Below are positions 5,545 through 5,580 of a stretch of DNA of 5,580 nucleotides, in pieces; position 1 is the first letter of the stretch; every line of letters begins with the position of its first letter. Below the pieces are notes generated by a model that saw nothing but the letters and a program-made list of their open reading frames with translations, was not told where the DNA came from and did not search any database. The translations under genes were made by a program, and so were the position numbers. The stretch lies in contig CANJKY010000305.1 in the NCBI GenBank assembly GCA_947474875.1, forward strand, positions 1-5,580. The letters are read 5' to 3'. Source of the DNA: Gemmataceae bacterium. GTDB taxonomy: Bacteria; Planctomycetota; Planctomycetia; Gemmatales; Gemmataceae.

Positions 5545-5580
5545 GCGTGTTAAAGCCGTGGGTCACGGCGGCTCACCGCC
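5522..5580. repeat. Large palindrome downstream of mutM, cut by the window edge
   Basis: GGCGGTGAGCCGCCGTGACC and onwards (5522-5545) is the exact reverse complement of 5557-5580, giving 24-bp arms and an 11-nt loop (CGTGTTAAAGC). The arms may extend past the right edge. Its core GGTGAGCCGC-CGT-GACCCA resembles GGTTAGCCGC-GACCCA of the mutM element. It may serve as the mutM transcript end, although no T-run is present, or be another copy of a dispersed repeat family. Confidence 0.75.

Noticed and set aside
5511..5580. CRISPR array or classical rho-independent terminator
   Set aside because: There is no set of regularly spaced direct repeats, and no T-run follows the stem within the window.

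Overview
The window is very GC-rich, with strong G/C preference at third codon positions. It carries five forward-strand genes typical of a planctomycete, most likely of the Gemmata group (Gemmataceae). The clues are a Wza-like export lipoprotein opening with 'ITNPVADGIPVRRLP', a TPR-like/FHA protein, a small lipoprotein with GF/GY motifs, frequent starts without a Shine-Dalgarno sequence, and GC-rich palindromes. The lineage call is from recall of family sequences, not a search.

Layout: 1-294 is a comparatively AT-rich non-coding leader, possibly divergent. 295-1077 encodes a proline-rich lipoprotein of unknown function. 1118-2371 encodes a polysaccharide biosynthesis/export (Wza-type, Poly_export + SLBB) lipoprotein. 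2372-2490 is an intergenic region with a 50-bp imperfect palindrome followed by a perfect TATAAT box. 2491-3984 encodes a protein with a helical TPR-like N-terminal half and FHA-type C-terminal half. 4022-4615 encodes a GmhA-like SIS-domain sugar-phosphate isomerase. 4637-5509 encodes formamidopyrimidine-DNA glycosylase (mutM). A second large palindrome runs to the right edge.

The first two genes are 40 nt apart and could form one envelope-related transcript ending at the palindrome at 2383-2432. The next three lie 37 and 21 nt apart and probably form a second unit started by the promoter at about 2451. The functions in that unit (phospho-signal reading, sugar-phosphate isomerisation, base-excision repair) do not form an obvious pathway, so shared transcription may be only proximity.

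The most striking observation is a near-perfect 64-bp palindrome (26-bp arms, 12-nt loop) inside mutM. It adds an in-frame 21-codon segment between the catalytic-lysine strand and the HLGMTG motif. Read on either strand in the corresponding phase, it encodes the same flanking peptides (VSRDPTGS ... LPVGSRLT), so it behaves like a protein-tolerated, orientation-neutral palindromic element. A palindrome with a related core (GGTKAGCCGC...GACCCA) lies just after mutM, suggesting a dispersed family comparable in concept to Rickettsia palindromic elements or REP/RAYT repeats.
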